The notes: generated from the sequence alone by a model not told the origin. DNA of 64,000 nt from Mycobacterium nebraskense (GCF_002102255.1 NZ_LQPH01000185.1:1-64000), one strand, 5' to 3'. Numbered from the stretch's first letter, positions 1-9,025 are shown. Made by a program: numbers and translations.

Positions 1-128
1 GCCACACGAAAATCACCACCCCGCACCACAACTCGGCATCAGACCCAGCCCACACCAACTACCATGCAAAATCGAGGTGAGGCCGCCGAATGGCGCATTC
101 TCGCCGACTAGGTCATTGACCGCGGGTC

Positions 129-149
129 TTGCGGTATGCCTTACAGTTT
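129..149. promoter_or_regulatory. weak match to the cluster's 21-bp operator
   Basis: Left arm TTGCGGTAT and right arm TTACAGTTT flank a 3-bp spacer. Twelve of 18 arm positions match the perfect site at 35173-35193. It lies 44 bases upstream of the kinase-like gene. Matches this weak are expected several times in 64 kb by chance, so only its position in a promoter region supports it. Confidence 0.2.
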
Positions 150-192
150 GTCAGTCGGGCAGAGCTGTCCGGGTACAGGAGGCGTGCTGTTC

Positions 193-1269
193 ATGAGTGC
201 TGTGGTGTCGATTCCGCGGTATCCCGGCGACGTGACCCCGCAATGGTTGTCTGCCGCGCTCAGTGGGCGTGGGACACCCGTCGAGGTCGCCGACGTAAAC
301 GTGGTCGCGATCGGCACCGGGCAGACCGGTGCGACCTACCGGGTGTCCGCCCGATACGCGACGGATCCCGGTGACCTCCCGCAAACGTTCGTGATCAAGC
401 TGCCGGCCCAGGATGACACCGTGCGCGACCGGGTCGTCATCGGATATCGCAGCGAATGCGCGTTCTACTCATCGGTGGCCGACCGGGTCCAGGTGCCGAC
501 ACCGAAATGCTTCTACTCCGAGATCACCGAGGATGCAATGGATTTTGCGCTGCTGCTCGCCGATCAGGCGCCGGCGGTGCAGGGTGATCAGCTCGCGGGC
601 TGCGGTGAAGCCGAAGCGCGCCTCGCGGTTACCGCCCTGGCCGGACTGCACGCGCCCAGCTGGTGCGACCCGGTCTGGCTCGACTTCCCGGGCATCGCGT
701 TCGGCAGGCCGGATGAAGCGGGCGCCGGCGGCATGGGCGAGGTGGCGAAGATGAGTGCCGACATCACGCTGGACAAGCTGGGCGACCGGATGAGTGCCGA
801 AGACCGCGAAACATTCAGTGCGGCAATGGGTTTAGTAACGCCGTGGCTGCTCTCCGAGTATGACCGGTTCGCTCTGCTGCACGGCGACTATCGCCTGGAC
901 AACCTGCTGTTCGATCCGGACCGAACCCGGGTCAGCGTGGTCGACTGGCAGACGCTCGGCGTGGGTTTGCCGGCCCGGGATCTGGCCTACTTCACCGCGA
1001 CCAGCCTCAATTCGCAGCTGCGGGCGAGCATCGAGGAAGAGCTGGTCGCCGACTACCATCGCGCGCTAGCGGCTTGCGGCGTCAAAGACTACGACCGCGA
1101 AACATGTTGGCGTGACTACCGGCTCGGGGTCTTGCAGGCGCCGCTGATCTCGGCGCTGGGGTTCGCGTTCGCCGCCGCCACGGAACGTGGCGACGACATG
1201 GTGCTGGCCATGCTTACCCGCGGGTGTCAAGCGATCCGTGAGCTCGGCACGCTGGAACTGATCGGCTGA
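193..1269 (+). CDS. aminoglycoside phosphotransferase/ecdysteroid-kinase-like protein
   Basis: A 358-residue kinase-fold protein. The sequence HGDYRLDNL begins near residue 230 and supplies the Brenner motif with the catalytic Asp and Asn. VVDWQ near residue 251 supplies the metal-binding Asp. The N-terminal lobe has a glycine-rich turn (GTGQTGATY) and a VIKLP lysine. An in-frame start exists at 136, but AGGAGG at 177-182 sits 10 bases before the ATG at 193, so 193 is preferred. Family members phosphorylate small hydroxylated molecules. Mycobacterial ones often sit near lipid catabolism genes, and the substrate here is unknown. The gene converges on the PPOX gene with only 2 bases between the stops. 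Confidence 0.8.
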   Translation: MSAVVSIPRYPGDVTPQWLSAALSGRGTPVEVADVNVVAIGTGQTGATYRVSARYATDPGDLPQTFVIKLPAQDDTVRDRVVIGYRSECAFYSSVADRVQVPTPKCFYSEITEDAMDFALLLADQAPAVQGDQLAGCGEAEARLAVTALAGLHAPSWCDPVWLDFPGIAFGRPDEAGAGGMGEVAKMSADITLDKLGDRMSAEDRETFSAAMGLVTPWLLSEYDRFALLHGDYRLDNLLFDPDRTRVSVVDWQTLGVGLPARDLAYFTATSLNSQLRASIEEELVADYHRALAACGVKDYDRETCWRDYRLGVLQAPLISALGFAFAAATERGDDMVLAMLTRGCQAIRELGTLELIG

Positions 1270-1271
1270 GC

Positions 1272-1700
1272 TCAGAGGTCGCCGGTGAAATCGGCGCTGA
1301 GCCACCGATCCGGGCGGATCGTGAAGAGCACCTCTTCCACGCCCTCCATGCTGCGGAGGAACGCGCGGCCACCTTCCTCGCCGAGGTAGCGGATGGCGAT
1401 GGCCTCCTGCACGTCGGCTGGAGCGGGCCTGGCCGTGTCGACGACGGTGCCTTCGACCACCACGTACTGGTAGGGCAGCTCCTCGCGCTGGACCACCAGC
1501 GTCACCGCGCCGGCCCGCTCGATGAGCCGGGCCTTGCGGCTCGATGCCCCGGTGTTGATCCGGATGTCCCCGCCGGGGGTGTAGTCGTACCAGATCGGGA
1601 CACTGGCCGGCGGTCGGCCGTCGGTGGCGGCGACGGACAGCACGGCGATGTGCTTGGCGGCCAGGAACTCCTGACGTTCGCTCTCCGTGAAGGCTTTCAT
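1272..1700 (-). CDS. PPOX-class (pyridoxamine oxidase fold) flavin/F420 protein
   Basis: A 142-residue split-barrel protein, the usual size for the Rv1155-like PPOX family. Visible family features are the N-terminal helix with FLAAKHIAVLSV, the strand PASVPIWYDY and the conserved SSRKARLI segment, which contacts the flavin or deazaflavin phosphate. Members bind FMN or F420 and reduce small substrates, but the substrate cannot be read from sequence. It follows the mycofactocin-type SDR on the same strand after 48 bases. An inverted repeat lies in that gap, so it may have its own promoter. Confidence 0.75.
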   Translation of the reverse strand: MKAFTESERQEFLAAKHIAVLSVAATDGRPPASVPIWYDYTPGGDIRINTGASSRKARLIERAGAVTLVVQREELPYQYVVVEGTVVDTARPAPADVQEAIAIRYLGEEGGRAFLRSMEGVEEVLFTIRPDRWLSADFTGDL

Positions 1701-1720
1701 GTGGCCTGCAAGCCCTGATT

Positions 1721-1739
1721 CCGGGAATCTATTCCCCGG
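1721..1739. repeat. inverted repeat between SDR and PPOX genes
   Basis: CCGGGAAT and ATTCCCCGG face each other across 2 bases, with one bulged C. The repeat lies 21-39 bases upstream of the PPOX start on the minus strand. It could be an operator or a weak hairpin. There is no T-tract to argue for a terminator. Confidence 0.35.
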
Positions 1740-1748
1740 TGAGCCCGA

Positions 1749-2570
1749 TCAGTACTGCGTCGAGCCCTGATCGACCGGGATCCGGGCCGCGGTGACCTTC
1801 CGCGACTCGTCGCTGGCCAGCCAGCACACGGTATCGGCGATCTCCTCCGGCTCGGCGACCCAGTCCGGCAGGAACGGCGTGAGCACGTTGGACAACTGCG
1901 GGTTGGTCTCCATGGCCTTGCCCACCGCCGCGACCATTTCGCCCGATCCCATCGCCGTGTTCACCGGCCCGGGATGCACACTGTTGACCCGGATCGAATG
2001 CTTGCCCAGCTCGGCGGCGAAAGCCCGCGCCATCCCGGTGACGGCGTGCTTGCTGGCGGTGTAGTGGATCATGAACGGTTGCATCTTCATGCCGGCCGCG
2101 GAACTGATCAGGATGATGGAGCCGCCGCGACCCCCTTCGATGATCTTGTCCGCGCCGGCCATTACGGTGTTCCAGGTGCCGGTCACGTTGATGTCCATCA
2201 CGTCGCGGAAGTTCTCGGGCGTGATGTCGTTCCAGGCCTGTGGAGCCGCGACGCCGGCGTTGGCGACGATGATGTCCAACCGCCCGAGCGCGGCGACACC
2301 GTCGTCGACGGCCTCACGCAGAGCGTCGAAATCGCGGGTGTCCACGACCGAGGCGATGATCTTGCGGTTCATTTCCTCAACCAGGCGAACGGTCTCGCTC
2401 AGGTCGTCGGGAGTCGCCGGGTCGTAGGGGACGCAGGAGGGCAGCTTGCCGGCGATGTCGACGGCGATGATGTCGGCGCCCTCCCGCGCCAGACGCACCG
2501 CGTGCGCCCGGCCCTGACCGCGCGCCGCTCCGGTGATGAATGCCACTCTGCCTGCAAGCTTGCCGCTCAT
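1749..2570 (-). CDS. mycofactocin-coupled SDR family oxidoreductase
   Basis: A 273-residue short-chain dehydrogenase. TGAARGQG near the N-terminus is the Rossmann cofactor loop, NAG and the Ser strand follow, and YTASK carries the catalytic Tyr and Lys. The start region, the GRAHAVRLAREGADIIAVD segment and the insertion after the second strand match the mycofactocin-coupled SDR subfamily (TIGR03971, from memory). These enzymes hold NAD(H) tightly and exchange electrons with the peptide cofactor mycofactocin. The frame is open to 2597, but the ATG at 2570 is preceded by GAGGAG at 5 bases. It lies 40 bases downstream of the acyl-CoA dehydrogenase, probably in the same operon. Confidence 0.85.
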   Translation of the reverse strand: MSGKLAGRVAFITGAARGQGRAHAVRLAREGADIIAVDIAGKLPSCVPYDPATPDDLSETVRLVEEMNRKIIASVVDTRDFDALREAVDDGVAALGRLDIIVANAGVAAPQAWNDITPENFRDVMDINVTGTWNTVMAGADKIIEGGRGGSIILISSAAGMKMQPFMIHYTASKHAVTGMARAFAAELGKHSIRVNSVHPGPVNTAMGSGEMVAAVGKAMETNPQLSNVLTPFLPDWVAEPEEIADTVCWLASDESRKVTAARIPVDQGSTQY

Positions 2571-2610
2571 AGTTGCTCCTCTGCTGGGGTTGGCCACTGC
2601 GCAGTGCCCG

Positions 2611-3783
2611 TCACCGCTGCGCCGCTCTTACGAGGTTGGACCCGATGATCAAGCGCTGAATCTCGCTAGTGCCCTCGTACAGTCGCAGCAGTCGCACATC
2701 GCGGTAGATGCGCTCGACCGGGACACCATGCATGTAGCCGCTGCCGCCGTGAATCTGCACCGCGAGATCGGCAACGTTGCCGGCCATTTCGGTGCAGAAC
2801 AGCTTGGCCGCCGACGGCGCGACCCTGCGGTCCTCGCCTGAAACCCAGAGCCGCGCGGCGTCGCGAACCAGCGCGCGGCCGGCCAGCACCCCGGTCTGCT
2901 GGTCGGCGATCATCGCCTGGACCAATTGGAAGTGCCCTATCGGTGTGCCGCCCTGCGTCGCGGTGGCGGCGTAGGAGACGGATTCGTCAAGGGCGCGTTG
3001 CGCGGCGCCCACCGCGAGGGCGGCGATGTGGACCCGGCCACGGGCCAGCGAGGTCATCGCCGCTCGATAGCCGATGTCTTCGCTGCCACCGATCAGCGCG
3101 CCGCCCTCGACCCGGACGTCGTTGAAGCTGACATCGGCGGTCCACGCGCCTTCCTGACCCATCTTGGCGTCCTTGGCGCCCACTTCGACCCCCGGCGCGT
3201 CCGCGGGAACCAGGAATACGGCAATCCCGGGGCCCTGGTCGTCGGCCGGCCGGGTGCGCGCGAACACCACGAACAGATCGGCGACGGGCGCGTTGGTGAT
3301 GAAGCGCTTCTGCCCGGAGATCACCCAATCGCCCTCGTCGCGAACGGCTTTGGTCCGCAGGCCGGCCGGGTTGGATCCGGCGCCCGGCTCGGTCAACGCA
3401 AAGGAGGCGACGACGTCGCCGGACGCCATCGACTCCAGCCAGCGGGCCTTCTGCTCATCGGTGCCGAAGCCGACCAGAACCTGGCCGGCAATGCCGTTGT
3501 TGGTGCCGAACATCGAGCGCAGCGCCAGCGAGGTGTAGCCCAATTCCATTGCCAGCTCGACATCTTGCATCAGGTTCAGGCCGAGGCCACCCCACTGCTG
3601 CGGGATGGCGTACCCGAACAGCCCCATCTTCTTGGCCTGGTCACGCAGATCATCGGGCACCCGATCCTCGGTCAGGATCTCCTGTTCGCGCGGGACGACG
3701 GCGGTGCGAACAAAGTGACGGGTCTGGGCGAGGATCTCCTGAAAGTCGTCGTCGGAAACCTCGGGTTGTTCGGCGGTGGACAT
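2611..3783 (-). CDS. acyl-CoA dehydrogenase (FadE family)
   Basis: A full-length protein of about 390 residues. It oxidises acyl-CoA to trans-2-enoyl-CoA with FAD. The FAD/substrate segment FALTEPGAGSNPAG, the middle beta domain and the C-terminal GGSGYMHGVPVERIYRDVR are present. YEGTSEIQR provides the catalytic Glu. Two starts look equal: ATG 3783 (GGAG at 9 bases) and ATG 3798 (GGAG at 8 bases). I chose the shorter one. The gene is transcribed away from the FabG-like gene, with a 174-base shared promoter region, and is followed by the mycofactocin SDR. Confidence 0.88.
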   Translation of the reverse strand: MSTAEQPEVSDDDFQEILAQTRHFVRTAVVPREQEILTEDRVPDDLRDQAKKMGLFGYAIPQQWGGLGLNLMQDVELAMELGYTSLALRSMFGTNNGIAGQVLVGFGTDEQKARWLESMASGDVVASFALTEPGAGSNPAGLRTKAVRDEGDWVISGQKRFITNAPVADLFVVFARTRPADDQGPGIAVFLVPADAPGVEVGAKDAKMGQEGAWTADVSFNDVRVEGGALIGGSEDIGYRAAMTSLARGRVHIAALAVGAAQRALDESVSYAATATQGGTPIGHFQLVQAMIADQQTGVLAGRALVRDAARLWVSGEDRRVAPSAAKLFCTEMAGNVADLAVQIHGGSGYMHGVPVERIYRDVRLLRLYEGTSEIQRLIIGSNLVRAAQR

Positions 3784-3957
3784 AGGCAGACGCTCCATCT
3801 TTGGCACTCCGTTGGTGGCGAGTCGCTCAGCCCGCAGCGGGCCGGCCGGCTTAACGGCCCGGGTGGCAACCCGGTACCGGAGCAGATCCTATATGAAATA
3901 TGATATTCGACTGCCGGGGCGTCCCCGGGACAAAAAGCCAGAGGGAGGCGGAATCAG
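3784..3957. promoter_or_regulatory. divergent promoter region, acyl-CoA dehydrogenase/FabG-like SDR
   Basis: An intergenic region of 174 bases. An AT-rich island at about 3889-3907 (ATATGAAATATGATAT) stands out from the GC-rich surroundings and is the likely core promoter or operator. It does not match the 21-bp palindrome found in the rest of the cluster. GGGAGG at 3943-3948 is the ribosome site of the GTG start at 3958. Confidence 0.45.
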
Positions 3958-4698
3958 GTGTCGTTGTTGACGGGTCAGACCGCAGTAATCACCGGCGGTG
4001 CGCAAGGACTGGGTCTGGCCATCGCGGAGCGCTTTGTCGCCGAGGGGGCGCGAGTTGTGCTCGGCGACGTCAATCTCGAGGAAACCCAGGTCGTGGCGAA
4101 GCAGTTGGGCGGCGATGACGTCGCGGTCGCGGTCCGGTGCGACGTCACGCAGGCGTCCGACGTCGAAACCCTGATCCAGACCGCCGTCGAGCGTTTCGGC
4201 GGCCTGGACATCATGGTCAACAACGCCGGGATCACCCGTGACGCGACGATGCGCAAGATGACCGAGGAGCAGTTCGACCAGGTCATCGCCGTGCATCTGA
4301 AGGGGACCTGGAACGGCACCCGGCTGGCCGCCGCCGTCATGCGGGAGAACAAGCGGGGCGCCATCATCAACATGTCCTCGGTGTCGGGGAAGGTCGGCAT
4401 GGTCGGCCAGACCAACTACTCGGCTGCCAAGGCCGGCATCGTCGGCATGACCAAGGCGGCCGCCAAAGAGTTGGCCTACCTGGGCGTCCGGGTGAACGCG
4501 ATCGCCCCCGGATTGATCCGCTCCGCCATGACGGAGGCTATGCCGCAGCGCATTTGGGATTCAAAGGTTGCCGAGGTGCCGATGGGTCGGGCCGGCGAAC
4601 CCAGCGAAGTCGCCAGCGTGGCGCTGTTCCTGGCTTCCGACCTGTCCTCGTACATGACCGGCACCGTCATGGAAATCACCGGCGGCCGGCATCTATGA
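3958..4698 (+). CDS. FabG-like SDR (3-oxoacyl reductase / 3-hydroxyacyl-CoA dehydrogenase)
   Basis: A 246-residue classical SDR. TGGAQGLG is the nucleotide-binding glycine motif, NNAG follows, then NMSSVSGK with the catalytic Ser, and YSAAK with Tyr and Lys. The C-terminal region FLASDLSSYMTGTVMEITGG is typical of FabG. The start is GTG, 9 bases after GGGAGG. The stop overlaps the thiolase start as ATGA. The neighbouring thiolase, CoA-transferase and acyl-CoA dehydrogenase suggest beta-oxidation (3-hydroxyacyl-CoA to 3-oxoacyl-CoA) rather than fatty acid synthesis. Confidence 0.85.
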   Translation: MSLLTGQTAVITGGAQGLGLAIAERFVAEGARVVLGDVNLEETQVVAKQLGGDDVAVAVRCDVTQASDVETLIQTAVERFGGLDIMVNNAGITRDATMRKMTEEQFDQVIAVHLKGTWNGTRLAAAVMRENKRGAIINMSSVSGKVGMVGQTNYSAAKAGIVGMTKAAAKELAYLGVRVNAIAPGLIRSAMTEAMPQRIWDSKVAEVPMGRAGEPSEVASVALFLASDLSSYMTGTVMEITGGRHL

Positions 4699-5921
4699 GC
4701 GCGATGCGCGACACGGTCATTTGTGAACCCGTAAGGACCCCGATCGGCCGCTACGGCGGGATGTTCAAGTCGCTGACCGCCGTCGACCTGGGGGTCGCCG
4801 CCCTCAAGGGTCTCCTCGAGCGAACCGGACTCGCGCCCGAGGCGGTGCAGGACGTCATCCTGGGCCACTGCTATCCCAGCAGTGAGGCGCCGGCAATCGG
4901 GCGGGTGGTCGCGCTGGATGCCGGCCTGCCGGTGACGGTCCCCGGGATGCAGGTCGACCGCCGCTGCGGGTCGGGCCTGCAGGCGGTGATCCAAGCGTGC
5001 CTGCAGGTGGGCAACGGCGATCACGATCTCGTCATCGCCGGCGGCTGCGAGAGCATGAGCAACGTCGCCTTCTATTCCACCGATATGCGTTGGGGCGGCG
5101 CGCGAAGCGGCGTCCGGGTGCACGACGGGCTGGCGCGGGGCCGCACCACCGCCGGGGGTCGGCACCATCCAGTGCCCGGTGGGATGCTGGAGACTGCCGA
5201 GAACCTGCGCCGCCAGTACGGCATTGCGCGTCTGGAGCAAGACGAGCTTGCCGTGCGGTCGCACCAGCGCGCGGTGGCGGCCCAGAAGGACGGCATCTTT
5301 GCCTCGGAAATAATTCCAGTGATCATTCCTACCCGCCACGGCGAGGAACTGATCGACACCGACGAACACCCACGCGCCGACACGTCGGTCGAGTCGCTGA
5401 GCAAGCTCAAACCCGTTCTGGCGGGCGAGGACTCAGAGGCGACGGTCACCGCCGGCAACTCCAGCGGGCAGAACGACGCGGCGTCGATGTGCGTGGTGAC
5501 CACACCCGAGAAGGCCGATGAATACGGTCTGACGCCGTTGGTCCGCCTGGTGTCGTGGGGGCTGGCGGGGGTGGCGCCCCACATCATGGGCATCGGACCG
5601 GTACCGGCAACCGAGGTGGCGCTCGCCAAGGCCGGCCTGCAGCTTTCCGGCATCGACCTCATCGAACTCAACGAGGCCTTCGCCGCGCAAGCGCTTGCGG
5701 TCATGCGGGAATGGCACTTCGGCACCGCCGACCAGGAGCGGACGAACGTGCACGGATCGGGCATCTCCCTGGGTCACCCGGTCGGCGCGACCGGTGGGCG
5801 GATGCTGGCCACGCTGGCGCGCGAGCTCACTCGCCGCGAGGCGCGCTACGGCTTGGAGACCATGTGCATCGGCGGCGGCCAGGGCCTGGCCGCGGTGTTC
5901 GAGCGGGTCGCCCCGACGTGA
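4695..5921 (+). CDS. thiolase (acetyl-CoA C-acyltransferase)
   Basis: A 408-residue biosynthetic/degradative-type thiolase. VDRRCGSGLQ places the nucleophilic Cys at residue 91. NEAFAAQ, HGSGISLGHPVGATG (catalytic His) and CIGGGQG (second Cys) complete the active site. It would cleave 3-oxoacyl-CoA to acetyl- or propionyl-CoA plus a shortened acyl-CoA. The start at 4695 overlaps the preceding stop (ATGA), and its own stop overlaps the GTG of the CoA-transferase, so the three genes are translationally coupled. Confidence 0.92.
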   Translation: MSAMRDTVICEPVRTPIGRYGGMFKSLTAVDLGVAALKGLLERTGLAPEAVQDVILGHCYPSSEAPAIGRVVALDAGLPVTVPGMQVDRRCGSGLQAVIQACLQVGNGDHDLVIAGGCESMSNVAFYSTDMRWGGARSGVRVHDGLARGRTTAGGRHHPVPGGMLETAENLRRQYGIARLEQDELAVRSHQRAVAAQKDGIFASEIIPVIIPTRHGEELIDTDEHPRADTSVESLSKLKPVLAGEDSEATVTAGNSSGQNDAASMCVVTTPEKADEYGLTPLVRLVSWGLAGVAPHIMGIGPVPATEVALAKAGLQLSGIDLIELNEAFAAQALAVMREWHFGTADQERTNVHGSGISLGHPVGATGGRMLATLARELTRREARYGLETMCIGGGQGLAAVFERVAPT

Positions 5922-7111
5922 CCGGGCCCCTGAGCGGCCTCACCGTCGTGGAGGTCTCCAGCTTCGTCGCCGCCCCGCTGTGTGGCATGACGCTCGGTCA
6001 GCTTGGCGCGGAAGTGATTCGGATCGATCCGATCGGTGGCGCGTCCGACGTCCAGCGGTGGCCGCTGGCGGCGGACGGCACGTCGATCTACTGGACCGGG
6101 CTGAACAAGGGAAAGCGTTCGGTCACCATCGACCTGCGATCCCCCGAAGGGCAAGAACTGATCCAGCGGCTCATCGTCGAGGGGGACGGCGTGGTGGTGA
6201 CCAACGCCGCCGGCCTGTCCTGGCTCAGCCACGAGGTATTGACGAACAAGCGGCCCGACGTCATCCACGTCCAGCTCCTCGGACGTGGCGACGGTTCCAC
6301 CGGAGTGGACTATACGGTCAACGCCGGCATCGGATTCCCGCTCGTCACCGGCCCCGCCGATCATGCCGGCCCGATCAATCACGTGTTGCCCGCCTGGGAC
6401 GTGTGCTGCGGCCTGTACGCCGCGCTGGCCGTCGTCGCCGCCCTCCGCAGCCGTGACGAATCCGGTGCGGGAGCGCGGATCAGCCTGGCGCTCGAGGACG
6501 TCGCACTGGCCACCGCCGGAAACCTGGGCCTGCTCACCGAGCCGCAAGTCACCGGCACGCAACGTCAGCGCCTGGGCAACGCCATCTACGGCCAATACGG
6601 GCAGGACTTCACCAGCCGTGACCGCGCCAGGTTCATGGTTGTCACCTTGACCCGCAGGCACTTTCGCGACCTGGTTGACGTGACGGGCACCGGCGCCGCG
6701 GTCGCGGCGCTCGCCGATGCGCTGGACGTCGACTTCGGTTCCGAGGGTGACCGCTACCGGTACCGCGACGTGCTGTCCGGCTTGTTCGCCACCTGGTTCG
6801 CCGACCACACCGCCGACGAGGTCACCGCCGCGCTGTCCGGCACCACGGTGCTGTTCGAGCGGTACCGCACGTTCGCGGAGGTCGCGGCGGGCCCGAAGGT
6901 GACCGCCAACCCATTGTTTTCCCCGTTGCACCAGGAGGGTCTGGGTGAGTATTTCGCCCCCGGCCTGCCGGTCGCGTTCGACGGTGCGCATGCCGCCGGC
7001 ACAGCCGCGCCGGCCCTCGGGCAAGACACCGCCGACGTCCTCGAGCGGCGCCTGGGATTGACGACCGCCGACATCGAACGCCTCACGAAGGCAAAGACAA
7101 TCGCTTGCTGA
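5918..7111 (+). CDS. class III CoA-transferase (CaiB/BaiF)
   Basis: A 397-residue family III CoA-transferase. The N-terminus GLTVVEVSSFVAAPLCGM and the GADVIRIDP-like segment (GAEVIRIDPIGG) are standard. PAWDVCCGLYA carries the likely catalytic Asp that forms the anhydride intermediate. These enzymes move CoA between carboxylic acids or racemise 2-methylacyl-CoA. The role here is probably activation or stereochemical handling of a branched acid. The GTG start overlaps the thiolase stop by 4 bases. Confidence 0.85.
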   Translation: MTGPLSGLTVVEVSSFVAAPLCGMTLGQLGAEVIRIDPIGGASDVQRWPLAADGTSIYWTGLNKGKRSVTIDLRSPEGQELIQRLIVEGDGVVVTNAAGLSWLSHEVLTNKRPDVIHVQLLGRGDGSTGVDYTVNAGIGFPLVTGPADHAGPINHVLPAWDVCCGLYAALAVVAALRSRDESGAGARISLALEDVALATAGNLGLLTEPQVTGTQRQRLGNAIYGQYGQDFTSRDRARFMVVTLTRRHFRDLVDVTGTGAAVAALADALDVDFGSEGDRYRYRDVLSGLFATWFADHTADEVTAALSGTTVLFERYRTFAEVAAGPKVTANPLFSPLHQEGLGEYFAPGLPVAFDGAHAAGTAAPALGQDTADVLERRLGLTTADIERLTKAKTIAC

Positions 7112-7136
7112 GCAAGCCCAGACGGAAAGACAGCGC

Positions 7137-8330
7137 ATGACCAAACTCGCCCAGACCCTGGGGTTGACCGAATTCCAGACCGAAATCATCGCCACCGTAA
7201 GGCAATTCGTCGAGAAGGAAGTCATTCCGAACGCCGCGGAGCTCGAACGCGGCGACACCTACCCGCAGGACATCGTCGACCGGATGCGCGACATGGGCCT
7301 GTTCGGGTTGATGATTCCGCAGGAGTACGGCGGCCTGGGGGAGTCGTTGCTGACGTACGCGTTGTGCGTCGAAGAGCTGGCGCGCGGCTGGATGAGCGTG
7401 TCCGGGGTGCTCAACACCCACTTCATCGTGGCCTACATGCTGCGCCAGCACGGTACCGAAGCGCAGAAGCAGCGCTTCCTGCCGCGGATGGCGACCGGCG
7501 AGTCGCGGGGCGCCTTCTCGATGTCGGAGCCGGAGCTGGGCTCCGACGTCGCCGCCATACGGACTCGGGCGGTGCGCAATCCGGATGGCAACTACACGAT
7601 CAACGGTCAGAAGATGTGGCTGACCAACGGCGGGAGCTCGACGCTGATCGCGGTGCTGGTCCGGACCGACGAAGGTGCCGACAAGCCGCACCGGAATCTG
7701 ACCGCGTTCTTGGTCGAGAAGCCAACGGGTTTCGGTGAAGTCGTGCCCGGCCTGGTCATCCCCGGCAAGATCGACAAGCTGGGGTACAAGGGGATCGACA
7801 CGACCGAACTCATCTTCGACGGTTACCAGGCAGGCGCCGACGACGTTTTGGGCGGCACGCCGGGGCAGGGCTTCTTTCAGATGATGGACGGCATCGAAGT
7901 CGGCAGGGTCAACGTGTCGGCCCGAGCGTGCGGTGTCGGTATCCGCGCCTTCGAGCTCGCGGTCCGCTACGCCCAGCAGCGCCACACCTTTGGCAAGCCC
8001 ATCGCGGAGCACCAGGCCATCGCGTTCCAGCTGGCCGAGATGGCCACCAAAATCGAAGCGGCACACCTGATGATGGTCAATGCGGCCCGGCTGAAGGATT
8101 CGGGGGAGCGCAATGATGTCGCCGCGGGGATGGCGAAGTACCTCGCCAGCGAATACTGCACCGAAGTCACCCAGCAGAGCTTCCGGATCCATGGCGGCTA
8201 CGGCTATTCCAAGGAATACGAGATCGAGCGGCTGATGCGCGATGCGCCGTTCCTGCTCATTGGTGAGGGAACCAGCGAAATCCAGAAGTCCATCATCAGC
8301 AAACGGCTGCTCGCCGAGTATCAGGTGTAG
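7137..8330 (+). CDS. acyl-CoA dehydrogenase (FadE family)
   Basis: A 397-residue full-length enzyme. MSEPELGSDVAAI is the FAD/substrate loop, IHGGYGYSKEYEIERLMRDA is the C-terminal helix signature, and GEGTSEIQ provides the catalytic Glu. It should form enoyl-CoA and pass electrons to ETF. It is the fourth gene of the FabG-thiolase-CoA-transferase operon, 25 bases after the CoA-transferase, and only 2 bases before the GntR regulator. That arrangement suggests the regulator controls this beta-oxidation unit. Confidence 0.9.
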   Translation: MTKLAQTLGLTEFQTEIIATVRQFVEKEVIPNAAELERGDTYPQDIVDRMRDMGLFGLMIPQEYGGLGESLLTYALCVEELARGWMSVSGVLNTHFIVAYMLRQHGTEAQKQRFLPRMATGESRGAFSMSEPELGSDVAAIRTRAVRNPDGNYTINGQKMWLTNGGSSTLIAVLVRTDEGADKPHRNLTAFLVEKPTGFGEVVPGLVIPGKIDKLGYKGIDTTELIFDGYQAGADDVLGGTPGQGFFQMMDGIEVGRVNVSARACGVGIRAFELAVRYAQQRHTFGKPIAEHQAIAFQLAEMATKIEAAHLMMVNAARLKDSGERNDVAAGMAKYLASEYCTEVTQQSFRIHGGYGYSKEYEIERLMRDAPFLLIGEGTSEIQKSIISKRLLAEYQV

Positions 8331-8332
8331 CG

Positions 8333-9025
8333 ATGACGGTTCCCGATTTCGCCGCGCGACCGCAACTTTCCGACGACGTCGCACGCTTTATCCGCCAGCG
8401 GATCTTCGATGGCACCTACGTCGCGGGGTCCTACGTGCGCCTGGACCAACTGGCCGCCGAGTTGGGAATCAGCGTCACACCGGTGCGGGAAGCGCTCTTC
8501 GCCGTGCGCGCGGAAGGCTTGATCGCCCAACAGCCCCGAAGGGGTTTCATGGTGTTGCCGGTCACCGGGCGCGACGTCACCGACGTCGCGAATGTGCAGG
8601 CGCACGTCGGTGGTGAACTGGCGGCACGGGCCGCGATCAACATCACCGACGACCAACTGCGCGAACTCAAACAGATCCAGGCGGAACTCGAAGACGCCTA
8701 CGCCGGTGACGACGACGAGCGGACGGTGAGTCTCAACCACCAATTCCACCGCGCTATCAACGTTGCCGCGGACTCGCCGAAACTTGCCCAACTGATGTCT
8801 CAGATCACCCGCTACGCACCGGAATCGGTGTTTCCCGCCATCGAAGGTTGGCCCGAACAATCGATGAGGGACCATCGGCGGATCTTGTCCGCGCTGAAGA
8901 AGCGCGACGAGAAGCTCGCACGCGCGGCGATGTCGCAACATCTCGCCGCGGGCGCCGTTCCGTTGATCAATCACCTCACCGCGCGTGGTGTCGTCGTCGA
9001 CGCGAGCTGTCCGACCTCTGGCTAA
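8333..9025 (+). CDS. GntR family regulator, FCD domain
   Basis: A 230-residue regulator. The N-terminal winged helix-turn-helix spans about residues 10-75 (LDQLAAELGISVTPVREAL is the recognition region). The C-terminal all-helical FCD ligand domain spans about 85-220, with metal-site-type Asp/His residues in LNHQFHRAIN and DHRRILSAL. FCD regulators sense carboxylates or acyl-CoAs. It sits at the end of the 3958-8330 operon, 2 bases after the last enzyme, and is likely a local repressor of that operon. The candidate target is the AT-rich island at about 3889-3907. Confidence 0.88.
   Translation: MTVPDFAARPQLSDDVARFIRQRIFDGTYVAGSYVRLDQLAAELGISVTPVREALFAVRAEGLIAQQPRRGFMVLPVTGRDVTDVANVQAHVGGELAARAAINITDDQLRELKQIQAELEDAYAGDDDERTVSLNHQFHRAINVAADSPKLAQLMSQITRYAPESVFPAIEGWPEQSMRDHRRILSALKKRDEKLARAAMSQHLAAGAVPLINHLTARGVVVDASCPTSG

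Noticed and set aside
1..111. possible 3' end of an upstream plus-strand gene ending with TAG at 109
   Set aside because: The frame is open from the window edge but rich in Thr and Pro with no family features. Too short to judge.
2926..3903. 325-residue plus-strand open frame
   Set aside because: It lies entirely antisense to the acyl-CoA dehydrogenase at 2611-3783, has no ribosome site, and its composition is a high-GC shadow.
3889..3909. copy of the 21-bp operator in the acyl-CoA dehydrogenase/FabG promoter
   Set aside because: The best alignment matches only about 10 of 18 positions. The AT-rich sequence is probably a different element.
5846..7258. 470-residue minus-strand open frame
   Set aside because: Antisense to the CoA-transferase, which has family motifs and overlapping-start coupling. 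The antisense frame has no recognisable domain.
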